From assembly GCF_005221385.1 (NCBI RefSeq), contig NZ_CP039903.1, positions 2,601,001 to 2,665,000 of the forward strand: a stretch of DNA of 64,000 nucleotides, read 5' to 3'. The stretch's first letter is position 1; each line of letters starts with the position of its first letter. The position numbers were made by a program, and so were the translations under genes. Source of the stretch: Agrobacterium tumefaciens. GTDB taxonomy: Bacteria; Pseudomonadota; Alphaproteobacteria; Rhizobiales; Rhizobiaceae. Below, piece after piece: positions 9,695-19,379 of the stretch. The notes beneath the pieces were generated by a model. The model had not been told where the DNA came from and searched no databases. It was given only the letters and a program-made list of their open reading frames with translations.

Positions 9695-9940
9695 CTATGG
9701 GAGAACTCCGGCTAAAGAACTTGCCAGCCAGAAATCGATCTGCCCGAATGGGAGGACATCTCCCAGAAAGGCAACGATACCTGCTGCGAGATTGGTCAGG
9801 AAAACTCCGAGCACCACGCCAAGCGTTATTCCGACACTGGTCTTCCGTGGGTAGCGCGCCAACCAGCAGGACAACGCCAAGGAAAGAATGGTGAGCAATA
9901 CCAACAGTGCAGATTCTGTGAAGGATGTGCTCGATTGCAA
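9695..9940 (-). CDS. Small membrane protein between chvA and chvB, function unknown
   Basis: This 81-residue hydrophobic protein starts with TTG 9940, preceded by GGGAG at 6 bases' spacing. Two membrane segments are apparent: residues about 10-28 (ALLVLLTILSLALSCWLA) and about 36-58 (VGITLGVVLGVFLTNLAAGI). A third weakly hydrophobic stretch is at the C terminus. It lies downstream of chvB on the same strand but past the chvB terminator, so it is probably expressed separately. I do not recognise a family. The ribosome site, the membrane pattern and the lack of a competing better frame support a real gene. Confidence 0.6.
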   Translation of the reverse strand: MQSSTSFTESALLVLLTILSLALSCWLARYPRKTSVGITLGVVLGVFLTNLAAGIVAFLGDVLPFGQIDFWLASSLAGVLP

Positions 9941-10309
9941 GGTAGCTCCCTTTCCGATCTACCGAAAAAATATCGCGAAACTTGCAGCGCCCCTTCCATA
10001 TCCCTGCCAGCGATCCCTGAAAGCGACCATAGATGACGGATTCCTGCCGTCGCCCAGCTTCGGGAATGGATTGCTCGCAGCAGCTGCTTCCGCCCGGGGC
10101 GGTTGCCGGACAACCCGCCCGCATATCAAGGCTTTCGTGGATAATCTCATCCCGGTGCCGCCGTTTTCAGCCCGTGGCTACCAAGGAGACTGGGCTTCCG
10201 GGTTATGATGCGGCCAATATGCTGAATCAGAGGCAAGTAGACCCAAAAAATTCAGGCCCCTGCATCACCACAGGAGCCTGACTTTAAAGCGAACAGAGAC
10301 CTGATCGTC
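9941..10309. other. Intergenic region after chvB
   Basis: These 369 bases hold the chvB terminator (10243-10283) and presumably the promoter of the small gene starting at 9940. I found no convincing ORF with a ribosome site and no RNA gene. Several short frames run across it on both strands, but they lack start signals and protein-like composition. Confidence 0.5.
10243..10283 (-). terminator. Intrinsic terminator of chvB
   Basis: On the minus strand TCAGGCTCCTG pairs with CAGGGGCCTGA (one mismatch, arms 10252-10262 and 10271-10281, 8-base loop) and is followed by ATTTTTTGG, 27 bases after the chvB stop. Confidence 0.85.
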
Positions 10310-13300
10310 TCAGTTGAAGGGGATCACCCGATCTCCTGCCGGGAGAGCCTTGCCATCGACAGATACGGAAACTTCCGCCGTGCCGGCCTTACGATCAACG
10401 GCGATGTTCCTTGCCTTCCCGTCGAGCGTGATCTTCACCGAGAAACCACTCCAGTCTTCCGGTAGCGACGGCGAAATATGCAGCTTGCCGTCAGTGCGGG
10501 TGATACCGAGAATACCCTCGACTGCAGCACGGTAAAGCCAGCCGGCGGAACCCGTATACCAGCTCCAGCCGCCACGACCCGCATAAGCGCCCTCACCGTA
10601 AACATCGGCGGTCACCACATAGGGCTCGACCCGATAGGTTTCCGACGCCGCCGCATCGAGTGCATGATTGACCGGGTTAAGCAGCTTGAAGCAGTTCCAT
10701 GCCTCCTGCGCCCTACCCTGCTTCGCAAGGGCAAGAACCACCCAGGTCGCCGCATGGGTATATTGCCCGCCGTTTTCGCGTACACCCGGCGGATATCCCT
10801 TGATGTAGCCCGGATCATGTGGCGCACGAGAGAAGGGCGGCGTGAACAGCCGGATGATGCCGGTCTTTTCATCGACCAGATGCTCCATCACGGCATCCAT
10901 TGCCTGCCGCGACCGACCTTCCTCGCCCTCACCGGAGAGAACGCTCCAGCTCTGGCCGAGCGAATCGATCCGGCATTCCTCGCTTTCAGCGGAACCGAGC
11001 GGTGTGCCATCATCGAAGTAACCACGACGATAATAGCTGCCGTCCCAACCAGCGGTTTCGAGAACATTGCGCAGCTTTTCACGGTGCGCCGCCCACTTGC
11101 CGACACGATCTGTATCGCCACGCTTTTCGGCGATCTCGATGAAATCGCGCAAAGCCCCGGCCAGGAACCAGCCGAGCCAGACGCTGGTGCCCTTGCCGCC
11201 AACGCCGACACGGTTCATGCCGTCGTTCCAGTCACCGCCGAGGATCAGCGGCAGACCGTTTTCACCGGTGCGATGAATGGCGAGATCAAGCGCCAGCGCC
11301 GCATGTTCGTAAAGCGTGACGGACCTGTCGCTCGTCTCCGGCTGGAAGAAAGCATCATGCTGGCCGGGCATCAATGCCGGGCCTTTCAGGAAGGGAATGC
11401 TTTCATCGAGGATGGCGGCATCGCCCGTGGCCGAGACATACTGGTTGATCGCATAAGCCAGCCAGACGACGTCGTCCGAAATGGTTGTGCGGACACCGGC
11501 ACCCGTAAGCGGCAACCACCAGTGCTGCACGTCACCTTCCGGGAACTGGCGGCCAGCCGCACGCAGAATCTGCTTGCGGGCGAGATCCGGCTGGTAGAGC
11601 AGGAAGGCCAGCGTATCCTGAAGCTGGTCGCGGAAGCCGAAGGCGCCGCTCGACTGGTAAAAGGCGGTGCGCGCCAGAATGCGGCACGCCAGCGCCTGAT
11701 AGGGCAGCCAGTTGTTGACCATGTGGTTGAAGCCGGCATCGGGCGTGGAAACCTGCAACTGGCCGGTAAAGCCAGTCCAGAACGCCTTGCTCTCGTCCAG
11801 CACCGTCTGGAAGTCGGCCTGGCGTGCATCTTTCACCAGCGCTTCGGCCTCTTCCGCATTGTCGGCATCGCCGAGAATGAAGGTCATGTGCCGTTCTTCG
11901 CCGGGCTTCAGGTGGATTTCCTGCATCAGCGCGGCACAGGGATCGCCATCAACTTCGGTGCTGCCGCTGAGTGCGGCGCCGGACACGATGCCCTGCGGCG
12001 CCTGCGCGGAACCGAAGCGGCCGATGAATTCCCGGCGGCTGGTGGTGAAACCGCTTGCCTCGGTGTCGAGCGTCAGGAAGGACGTGCGGGCGCTATAGTC
12101 GATGCTGTAAGGGTTCGACGCGAAAATCGCGTTGCTGGCAGCATCGTGCCTGCTCAGAATGAACGGCGCGGATTTCTGGCCGTTATTGCCAAGCACCCAT
12201 TCCACATAGGCATAGACCTTCAGGCGGCGGCTTTTCGAGCCCTTGTTGCGAACGATGACCTGCGAAAACTTGATCGGTTTTTCGCGATCAACGGTCTGTG
12301 TCAGCTCGACTTCGAGCGTATCCGCTACACCGGTCAGCACGGAATATCCGAGACCATGGCGGGTTTCAAACATGGCTTCGGGATCGCGCGAAAGCGCGGC
12401 GCAGGGCGTATAGAGCTTTCCTGTCTCCACATCGGCGACATAGAAGGCCTCACCCGGCCGGTTGATGACCGGATCGTTACTCCATGGCGTCAGCTGATAG
12501 TCGCGCGAATTGCGGCTCCAGCTGAAACCGGCGCCTTCGGCCGAAATATGGAAGCCGAAACTCTCGTTCGAGACGACGTTGATCCACGGATGCGGCGTCG
12601 ACTGCCCGCCATTGAGGCGCACGACATATTCCTGACCGCCCTTGGCGAAGCCGCCAAAACCGTTCCAGAAATCGAGATCGCCCGCATCCTCGACCGGCTC
12701 CGCGACGGGGAAGGCCGGCACAGGCAGACGCGCCTGCGCAGCGTCACTCGTACCGTCAGGGCCGCGATGGGCCGCAAATAGCGACACAGCGCGGTTGATC
12801 TGATCAACAATCTTGCCGTTGCGCACGTGAAGAACAACGCGGGAGGCGGCGAGAAGCGCGCTCCAGGTCTCTTCGTCCATCAGGTCGCGACGCACGGAGA
12901 AGACGTGCGGACGACCGCCGTCCGCAGGATTGATGCGGCGCTGCGCCTCGGAAATATGATCCAGCGCATGCTGCATATCCTGGGCATAGGACGCGGCCCG
13001 CTCATTGACGATGACCAGATCGAAGATCACGCCGCGTGAACGCAGGTATTCATGGGCGCTCAGCGCCTCACGGGCGATATCCATGTCCATATCGTCATTG
13101 ATACGCAGGCTGAAGATCGGGAAATCGCCAGAAATGGCAAGCGGCCACAGGGCGCGCTGCGAGGCGAGACCCGTTTTCAGCGTTTCCGAATCCGCCCGCA
13201 GATGCATGTCCGGATAGGTCAGATAACGACCGAGATGCTGGAAGGCGGCCGCCTGCTGTGAGGTGACGCCGACATGGCGCATCTGGACCTGCGTACGCGT

Positions 13301-16300
13301 CCAGGCATGCACGAGTTCATGCGCGAAAGCATCCGGATGACGGTAACGGTCGATCGCCTTGTCGACCTCCTCGCGGCTCGGCGCGGCGATCGTCCAGAAG
13401 ATCACGCTCACCTTCTTGCCCGCCGGCACACGCACGGTGCGGCGCAGCGACAGGATCGGATCAAGCGTGAAACCGTCGGTGCTGGAAAGCGTCGCACCCG
13501 TATCGAAAGCCGCCGCTTCACGCAGCGAACGTCCGCGACCGATGAACTTGGCGCGATCCGTCTCGAATTCCGTCGGGCGCGAAGGGCCGGCATTGTCGGC
13601 GGCAAGATGCGCGATGACGGTGCCCGGCTCGTTCGGACTGCGGCGGTTGCGCCAGGCGCGGATGACGTCACCGCGTCGACCGATCTCCGTCTGCACGAAC
13701 ATGCGCGAGAACAGCGGATGGGCGTTGTCATCATCTTCAGACGCGATGACCGGCTCCATATAGGAGGTCACTTCAATGTAGCGATCCTCGGAACCGACGT
13801 TCAGCAGGGTGATACGGCGGCCTTCGGCATCATGCTCGGTGGCGACGATGCACTCAACCACGCTCTGCAGATCGCCTGTTGTCTTGTGGAACTCCGCCTT
13901 GTCGTCGGTGAAAATCGTCTTGGTCTTTTCACCTTCGACGACGCGCGGTTCGGCCGTCGCACTCCACCATTGTCCATTGGTGGTGTCGCGCAGGAAGATG
14001 AAGGTGCCCCAGCGATCTTCTGTCGGGTCGGCCTTCCAGCGGGAAATCGCCTGCCCATTCCATTTCGAATAACCCGCACCCGTGGAGGTGAGCATCGTCG
14101 AATAATGGCCGTTCGAGAGGAACACCACTTCGCGGTCGCGCACCGCAGGATCGGCGATGGAGCGCACTTCCGCACGCAACAGGTCGGCCTGTTCCTTGCC
14201 GGGTGTTTCCGGCTCGTATTTGGCGCTCATAACAGGCACTTCGCGCGGTGCCTTTTCCTGCAGCAGCAGTTCGGCGGCCTCGATCACCGGATCGGAGTGG
14301 AACAATTCACGCAGCACGCCATCAAAGGCGACGTTGGCGACAGCCGCAATCGACATGCCGTGGTGGTGGGCATAATAGTTGTAGACCACCGCGCAGACCT
14401 TGCCGTCAGGCACACGCGTCGGCGTGAAGTCCACCGCATCGTGGAAACCGTATTGGCCAAGCGCGCCAAGCTTGCGCAGCTTGTCGAGGTTTTCGAGCGC
14501 ACCGTCAGGATCGTACTGGCTGGCGAGGATCGACGCATAAGGCGCGATCACCGCATTCTGGCCAAGGCCACGCTTGAGGCCAAGCGTCGGCACACCGAAA
14601 TTGGTGTACTGATAGTTCATGTTATGATCGCGGGCGTTGAACGCCGCTTCGGAAATGCCCCACGGCGTGCCGAGACGGCGGCCATGGTTCATCTGTTCCT
14701 TGACGATCAGATTGTTGGTCTGGTTGAGAATACCCCCCTGACGCTCCTGCATGACGAGCGGCGGCATCAGATATTCGAACATCGAGCCGGACCAGGAGAC
14801 CAGCGCACCCTGCGCGCCGATCGGCACGACCTGGCGGCCGAGACGGTACCAGTGCTCGGTCGGCAGATCGCCCTTGGCGATGGCGAAGAGGCTCGTCAGG
14901 CGGCATTCGGAAGCCAGAAGGTCGTAGCAGGCCTCATCCAGCTCCTTGCTTTCGACGCGATAACCGATCGACAGAAGACGGCGATCCTTACGATAAAGGA
15001 ACGTGAAGTCCATCGAGAAGGCAAGGTTGCGGCTGCGGTCGCGCAGCGATGCGAGGCGCTGGCGCAGCGGCTCCATATTGGTGAGGTCAATGGCACTGTC
15101 GGAAATATGCGCTTCGCAGCAATCGACGAGCAATTGCGCCCAGCGTGTCACTTCCGCGCTCTGTGCGGATTTCACCTCGTGATCGACGTTGGTAGCGAGT
15201 TTCTGGATATCGCGCGCAAGAACCGCGAGATTGATGACGCGGATCGAGGCGAATTCATGCTCGCGCTTGACGGAGGCGAGAGCGTTCGAGAAGCCGATGA
15301 TGCGCTCTTCAAGACGGCGATGCAGCGGTCGCAGGTTCTTGCGGTCATCGGGCAGCGCCTTCAGCGTTTCGCGCAGAATGCCGGCAAGATCGCCGATACC
15401 GTCCAGATTGCCCTGAAGATGTGCGGACGGCGCCTCCGCCCATTGGCGGCAGGCGGACGAAACCGCGATCAGGTGACCGGCGAGGTTGCCGCTGTCCACC
15501 GCCGAAACATAGCGTGGTCCAAGCGTCTGCAGGGTGTCGGTATGATACCAGTTGTAGAGATGGCCGCGATGCTTCTCCATCTTTTCGACGGTCTGGATCG
15601 TATTCTCGATCCGCTCCAGCGTATCGGCGAAGCTGATCCAGCCGAACTGACGCGCCGAAATAATCGAAAGCAGATAAACACCAATATTGGTGGGCGATGT
15701 GCGCGAAGCGACGATCGGCTCCGGTGTTTCCTGGAAGTTATCAGGCGGCAGGTGGTTTTCCTGCGGCGTCACGAAGGCTTCGTAATAACGCCATGTGCGA
15801 CGCGCGATCTTGCGAAGCTCGAAGGAGACGTGCTCCGAAACGAACAGCCGGTCTTCGGTTTCAGCCGACTGGCTGACATACCAGGCGACTGCCGGAGACA
15901 GAACCCAGAGAAGCGTGAAGGGAATGCCGATCAGGAAGGCGTTGTCGCCCGGCAGCGCCGCAAACAGCAGGCCGAGCATCGCCACCACGGGCGCATGCCA
16001 CATCTGTCGATAATAATCGACGATGCTGCCCTGGGCACTCGACTGCATGCTGGCGGCGGTACGCCATTCCAGCATCAGCTTGTGGCTGACAAGCAGACGG
16101 TAAAGCGAGCGGGCAATCGCATCCGTCATCATGCATGCAGCATCGGCGATGAAGACGATGCGCAGCGCAACCTGCGCATTGGTCGCGCGGATTTCCGACC
16201 AGATGGTATGAAAATGCGCCTGCGGCACAATATCAGTAGAGCGCGGCACGAGGCCGGACAGCAGGGAAAGCGTAGGCGCGACAAACAGCGAGAAGATCAG

Positions 16301-18805
16301 CAGGATCTGCCAGATCAGCGCACCGAGCGGGTCCATGAAATACCAGCCGAGGATCGACGCGAAGAACCAGGCGATCGGGGTCAGCGAGCGACGCAGGTTA
16401 TCGACCATCTTCCAGCGGCCGATGGCGGTAACGCCACGGGCACGGTCAAGGATGAAGGGCAGAAGCTGCCAGTCGCCACGCGCCCAGCGATGCTGGCGCG
16501 AGACTTCCACCTCGTAGCGGGTCGGGAAGTCCTCCACCAGCTCCACGTCGGTCACCAATGCGCAGCGCGCGAAGGATCCTTCGAGCAGATCGTGGCTGAG
16601 GATGGAGTTCTCCTCGATCCGGCCCTTCAGCGCCGCCTCGAAGGCATCCACATCATAAAGACCCTTGCCAGTGAAGGTGCCTTCGGAGGTCAGGTCCTGA
16701 TAGACGTCGGAAACGGTGAAGACGTAAGGGTCGATACCGCGGTTGATAGAGAAGACGCGCTGGAAAACGGAGGCGTCCTTGCCGGTGGTGAGCGAGGGTG
16801 TAACGCGCGGCTGCAGCAGGCCGTAACCTTCGACAACCCGTCCGGATACCGGGTCGATCACCGGACGGTTGATCGGGTGATGCATCTTGCCGACGAGCTT
16901 GGTCACCGCATCGCGCATCAGGCGCGTGTCGGCATCCAGCGTCATGACGTATTTCACGCCCTCCGGCACGACATTGGCGCCGCCCAGGAATGTCGTATCC
17001 TTGTCGCCGCGCAGCAGCATGTTCAATTCATGCAGCTTGCCGCGCTTGCGCTCCCAGCCCATCCAGCAGCCTTCGGCCGAATTGTAGATGCGGCGGCGGT
17101 GCAGCAGGTAAAAGCGCGTCTTGCCGTCAAAGGCATAACGGCTGTTCAGCGCCGCAAGCTCGCGCTTGGCATAGTCGAGGATTTCGAGATCCTCATCGGA
17201 TTGCTCATATTGCGCATCGCGCCAGTCGCTGACGAGCGAGAAATAAATCTCGCCATGCGGATTGGCGAGATAGTGCACCTCGATATTGCGCATCATCTCG
17301 TCGACACTGTCGCGGCTGGTGAGCATGCAGGGCACGGCGACCAGCGTGCGGGCATCCTGCGGAATGCCGTTCTTAAACTCGTATCCGACCAGCCGGAACG
17401 GCTTCACGAAGAAGGTGACGAGCGTGTTGAAGAGACCGGTCGCCCCTTCGGAGGCCGGCAATGCGAACATCAGCAGGAAGGCGGTGACGACATACCAGGG
17501 CATGCCCGCTTCCGCGAGGAACCAGCCGACCGCCAGCATGGCAATCGCAGTGATCAGAAGCACCGGCGCGGCGATTGCCAGCCAATTGAACTTGCGCATC
17601 GAGCGGACGATATGCTGCGACACCAGCGGCCGGTAACCCAGTGCCTTTTCAAGCTCGAACCGGCGCTGGCCGACAAGCACGGAGCCGACATTGACGCGAT
17701 GATTTTCATCCGCACCGGCAGGTATATCGGAGCGCGCCATTTCGACGGCGGCGCGCGCAACCTCAACTTCGGTCTTGGGAGAACGGCGAGCCAGAAGCTC
17801 GATCGTGTTGCGATAGGTGTTGCGGGAACCGAAATCGAGAACTTCGTAATCGGTCTCCTCGCGCAGAACCTTGTCGATATGGCTGACTTCCTCGAACCAC
17901 ACCGACCATTCGGTATCGTCGATTTCGCGCAGGCTCTTGACGATATTGCCCATCGTCACATTGCCGGAGGCGAGACGATTATGTTCCGACATCATGACGT
18001 TTTCGGCATCGGTGCCGGCAGCGTGAAGACGCTCTTCGAGCCAGGCAACGGCAAAACCGGAGGTCTGCGAACCGTTGCGCAGACGATAGAGGAACTGTGT
18101 CGCGAAAGTCGGATCATCGACCAGCGAATCGACCTGCTTGAGAAGCGCGGCCGAGGCTTCCGCATCATTCAGCCGGATGATTTCATCGACGACCTCATTC
18201 GCCTTCTGGCGCATACGGCGCGAACGCTCGACGCGGATGGAGATACGGCGCAGATTTTCGATGAGGACAAAACGAATGATGGAAGGCAGCGCCCACAATT
18301 CGCCGATCTGCAGCGTCTTCGAGGTCTGGTAGCCATCCACCAGCGCCGTCATGTTCTCGCGCGAAACCGTGCTGTGGGTATGGGCGACATAAAGCCAGCC
18401 GAGCGCCATGACCCGCGGGATCGTCACCCCGCCCACCGTCATCGTCGGTAGCTGGCGATAGAACTTGCGCGGAAAATCGCGACGCACTTCCTGGATTGCT
18501 TCTTCGATGACGTAGTGATTGTCGAGCAGCCATTCCGCCGCTGGCGTGATCGTCGCACCATTCTCCGCATCGACGGCCGTCGTGCGATAGACCCTGAGGA
18601 TTTCCTTCTCGTTCTCACGATGACGCTCGAAGAAATCGAATTCCATGAAGCCAGGAAGACTATCGGCACCATCGCGGGAAAGCGCGGCGCCCGCATCATG
18701 CAGTTCCTCAATCGTCATATAGGACGCGCGGATCGAATCATTGTGATCAATCTGCTTCGTCTCGGAATCACGGGCGGCGGCGGTCGGGGTGATATGAAAT
18801 GACAT
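10310..18805 (-). CDS. chvB: Cyclic beta-1,2-glucan synthase ChvB (NdvB)
   Basis: This 2831-residue inner-membrane enzyme polymerises UDP-glucose into cyclic beta-1,2-glucan on itself, trims chain length and cyclises it; ChvA exports the product. The N-terminal third has membrane helices around residues 410-455 and 840-990 flanking a GT84 glycosyltransferase domain, with VMTLDADTRL near residue 624 and the QxxRW-type motif QHRWARGDWQ near 774. The C-terminal third is a GH94 phosphorylase-type domain with the catalytic-acid motif GGDWNDGMNRVG near 2523. Length equals that known for rhizobial NdvB/ChvB. No frameshift or truncation is seen. It starts at ATG 18805 without a strong ribosome site. 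Confidence 0.98.
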   Translation of the reverse strand: MSFHITPTAAARDSETKQIDHNDSIRASYMTIEELHDAGAALSRDGADSLPGFMEFDFFERHRENEKEILRVYRTTAVDAENGATITPAAEWLLDNHYVIEEAIQEVRRDFPRKFYRQLPTMTVGGVTIPRVMALGWLYVAHTHSTVSRENMTALVDGYQTSKTLQIGELWALPSIIRFVLIENLRRISIRVERSRRMRQKANEVVDEIIRLNDAEASAALLKQVDSLVDDPTFATQFLYRLRNGSQTSGFAVAWLEERLHAAGTDAENVMMSEHNRLASGNVTMGNIVKSLREIDDTEWSVWFEEVSHIDKVLREETDYEVLDFGSRNTYRNTIELLARRSPKTEVEVARAAVEMARSDIPAGADENHRVNVGSVLVGQRRFELEKALGYRPLVSQHIVRSMRKFNWLAIAAPVLLITAIAMLAVGWFLAEAGMPWYVVTAFLLMFALPASEGATGLFNTLVTFFVKPFRLVGYEFKNGIPQDARTLVAVPCMLTSRDSVDEMMRNIEVHYLANPHGEIYFSLVSDWRDAQYEQSDEDLEILDYAKRELAALNSRYAFDGKTRFYLLHRRRIYNSAEGCWMGWERKRGKLHELNMLLRGDKDTTFLGGANVVPEGVKYVMTLDADTRLMRDAVTKLVGKMHHPINRPVIDPVSGRVVEGYGLLQPRVTPSLTTGKDASVFQRVFSINRGIDPYVFTVSDVYQDLTSEGTFTGKGLYDVDAFEAALKGRIEENSILSHDLLEGSFARCALVTDVELVEDFPTRYEVEVSRQHRWARGDWQLLPFILDRARGVTAIGRWKMVDNLRRSLTPIAWFFASILGWYFMDPLGALIWQILLIFSLFVAPTLSLLSGLVPRSTDIVPQAHFHTIWSEIRATNAQVALRIVFIADAACMMTDAIARSLYRLLVSHKLMLEWRTAASMQSSAQGSIVDYYRQMWHAPVVAMLGLLFAALPGDNAFLIGIPFTLLWVLSPAVAWYVSQSAETEDRLFVSEHVSFELRKIARRTWRYYEAFVTPQENHLPPDNFQETPEPIVASRTSPTNIGVYLLSIISARQFGWISFADTLERIENTIQTVEKMEKHRGHLYNWYHTDTLQTLGPRYVSAVDSGNLAGHLIAVSSACRQWAEAPSAHLQGNLDGIGDLAGILRETLKALPDDRKNLRPLHRRLEERIIGFSNALASVKREHEFASIRVINLAVLARDIQKLATNVDHEVKSAQSAEVTRWAQLLVDCCEAHISDSAIDLTNMEPLRQRLASLRDRSRNLAFSMDFTFLYRKDRRLLSIGYRVESKELDEACYDLLASECRLTSLFAIAKGDLPTEHWYRLGRQVVPIGAQGALVSWSGSMFEYLMPPLVMQERQGGILNQTNNLIVKEQMNHGRRLGTPWGISEAAFNARDHNMNYQYTNFGVPTLGLKRGLGQNAVIAPYASILASQYDPDGALENLDKLRKLGALGQYGFHDAVDFTPTRVPDGKVCAVVYNYYAHHHGMSIAAVANVAFDGVLRELFHSDPVIEAAELLLQEKAPREVPVMSAKYEPETPGKEQADLLRAEVRSIADPAVRDREVVFLSNGHYSTMLTSTGAGYSKWNGQAISRWKADPTEDRWGTFIFLRDTTNGQWWSATAEPRVVEGEKTKTIFTDDKAEFHKTTGDLQSVVECIVATEHDAEGRRITLLNVGSEDRYIEVTSYMEPVIASEDDDNAHPLFSRMFVQTEIGRRGDVIRAWRNRRSPNEPGTVIAHLAADNAGPSRPTEFETDRAKFIGRGRSLREAAAFDTGATLSSTDGFTLDPILSLRRTVRVPAGKKVSVIFWTIAAPSREEVDKAIDRYRHPDAFAHELVHAWTRTQVQMRHVGVTSQQAAAFQHLGRYLTYPDMHLRADSETLKTGLASQRALWPLAISGDFPIFSLRINDDMDMDIAREALSAHEYLRSRGVIFDLVIVNERAASYAQDMQHALDHISEAQRRINPADGGRPHVFSVRRDLMDEETWSALLAASRVVLHVRNGKIVDQINRAVSLFAAHRGPDGTSDAAQARLPVPAFPVAEPVEDAGDLDFWNGFGGFAKGGQEYVVRLNGGQSTPHPWINVVSNESFGFHISAEGAGFSWSRNSRDYQLTPWSNDPVINRPGEAFYVADVETGKLYTPCAALSRDPEAMFETRHGLGYSVLTGVADTLEVELTQTVDREKPIKFSQVIVRNKGSKSRRLKVYAYVEWVLGNNGQKSAPFILSRHDAASNAIFASNPYSIDYSARTSFLTLDTEASGFTTSRREFIGRFGSAQAPQGIVSGAALSGSTEVDGDPCAALMQEIHLKPGEERHMTFILGDADNAEEAEALVKDARQADFQTVLDESKAFWTGFTGQLQVSTPDAGFNHMVNNWLPYQALACRILARTAFYQSSGAFGFRDQLQDTLAFLLYQPDLARKQILRAAGRQFPEGDVQHWWLPLTGAGVRTTISDDVVWLAYAINQYVSATGDAAILDESIPFLKGPALMPGQHDAFFQPETSDRSVTLYEHAALALDLAIHRTGENGLPLILGGDWNDGMNRVGVGGKGTSVWLGWFLAGALRDFIEIAEKRGDTDRVGKWAAHREKLRNVLETAGWDGSYYRRGYFDDGTPLGSAESEECRIDSLGQSWSVLSGEGEEGRSRQAMDAVMEHLVDEKTGIIRLFTPPFSRAPHDPGYIKGYPPGVRENGGQYTHAATWVVLALAKQGRAQEAWNCFKLLNPVNHALDAAASETYRVEPYVVTADVYGEGAYAGRGGWSWYTGSAGWLYRAAVEGILGITRTDGKLHISPSLPEDWSGFSVKITLDGKARNIAVDRKAGTAEVSVSVDGKALPAGDRVIPFN

Positions 18806-19379
18806 CGGGCTCGTATTCTGAACTTAAGGGATACTTGTTCGACTTGACCGGCATTCGTCCGTGGCGGAAGCACACACGAAAATCAGGCCACGCTATATTT
18901 ATGACTTATCCTGAACCTTCGGTGAACCGGACCGGCCGTCGGGCGGATCGTATCATCCGATGAAGGATATCCGTCGTTGCCACATCGGGTGGCACAATTT
19001 TTCCGAAATATTTGCAAGGCGAGTGATCAGTGCGAACAGGGGATTTCCGGCGACAGGAAAATCTCATCCCACGGCCCGGCAAAGCCGTTCCGACCGGATT
19101 TCGCATACTCCTCAACGGCGAAAATTGTTCGCGCAACGCCCGATAGTCCCCCGTTGACAACCTGAAAGGCAACACGAAACCGAGAAGGCCCGCGCCACAT
19201 CCGAAAGGAGCTAATGCCCCAGGACGTCAATAGTTCCATGCCACCTGTCGCGGCACGATGCAAGCGCTGAATTTCAGGGCATTTCGGGTGCCGGAACGCC
19301 TCTTACGCGCAGAGACATATGCTGCTATGTCCTTGCTAAAAGGCGCCGGAAAAAAGCGGCGTAAACCGGGACTTCGAAA
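18806..19379. other. Divergent intergenic region chvB / M20 amidohydrolase
   Basis: These 574 bases must contain the promoters of chvB (minus) and of the amidohydrolase (plus). I see no convincing gene, RNA or repeat. A 41-codon frame at 19258-19383 overlaps the amidohydrolase start but has no ribosome site. The region is long for two promoters. Confidence 0.5.

Noticed and set aside
13274..18451. A 1725-codon open frame on the plus strand opposite chvB
   Set aside because: It is the mirror of a high-GC gene with strong third-position bias. Its translation is rich in R, H, D and G without family motifs, while the opposite strand encodes an intact, recognisable ChvB.
18906..19263. Two minus-strand frames of 78-89 codons upstream of chvB
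   Set aside because: No ribosome sites, no coherent hydrophobicity, and they overlap one another in different frames.
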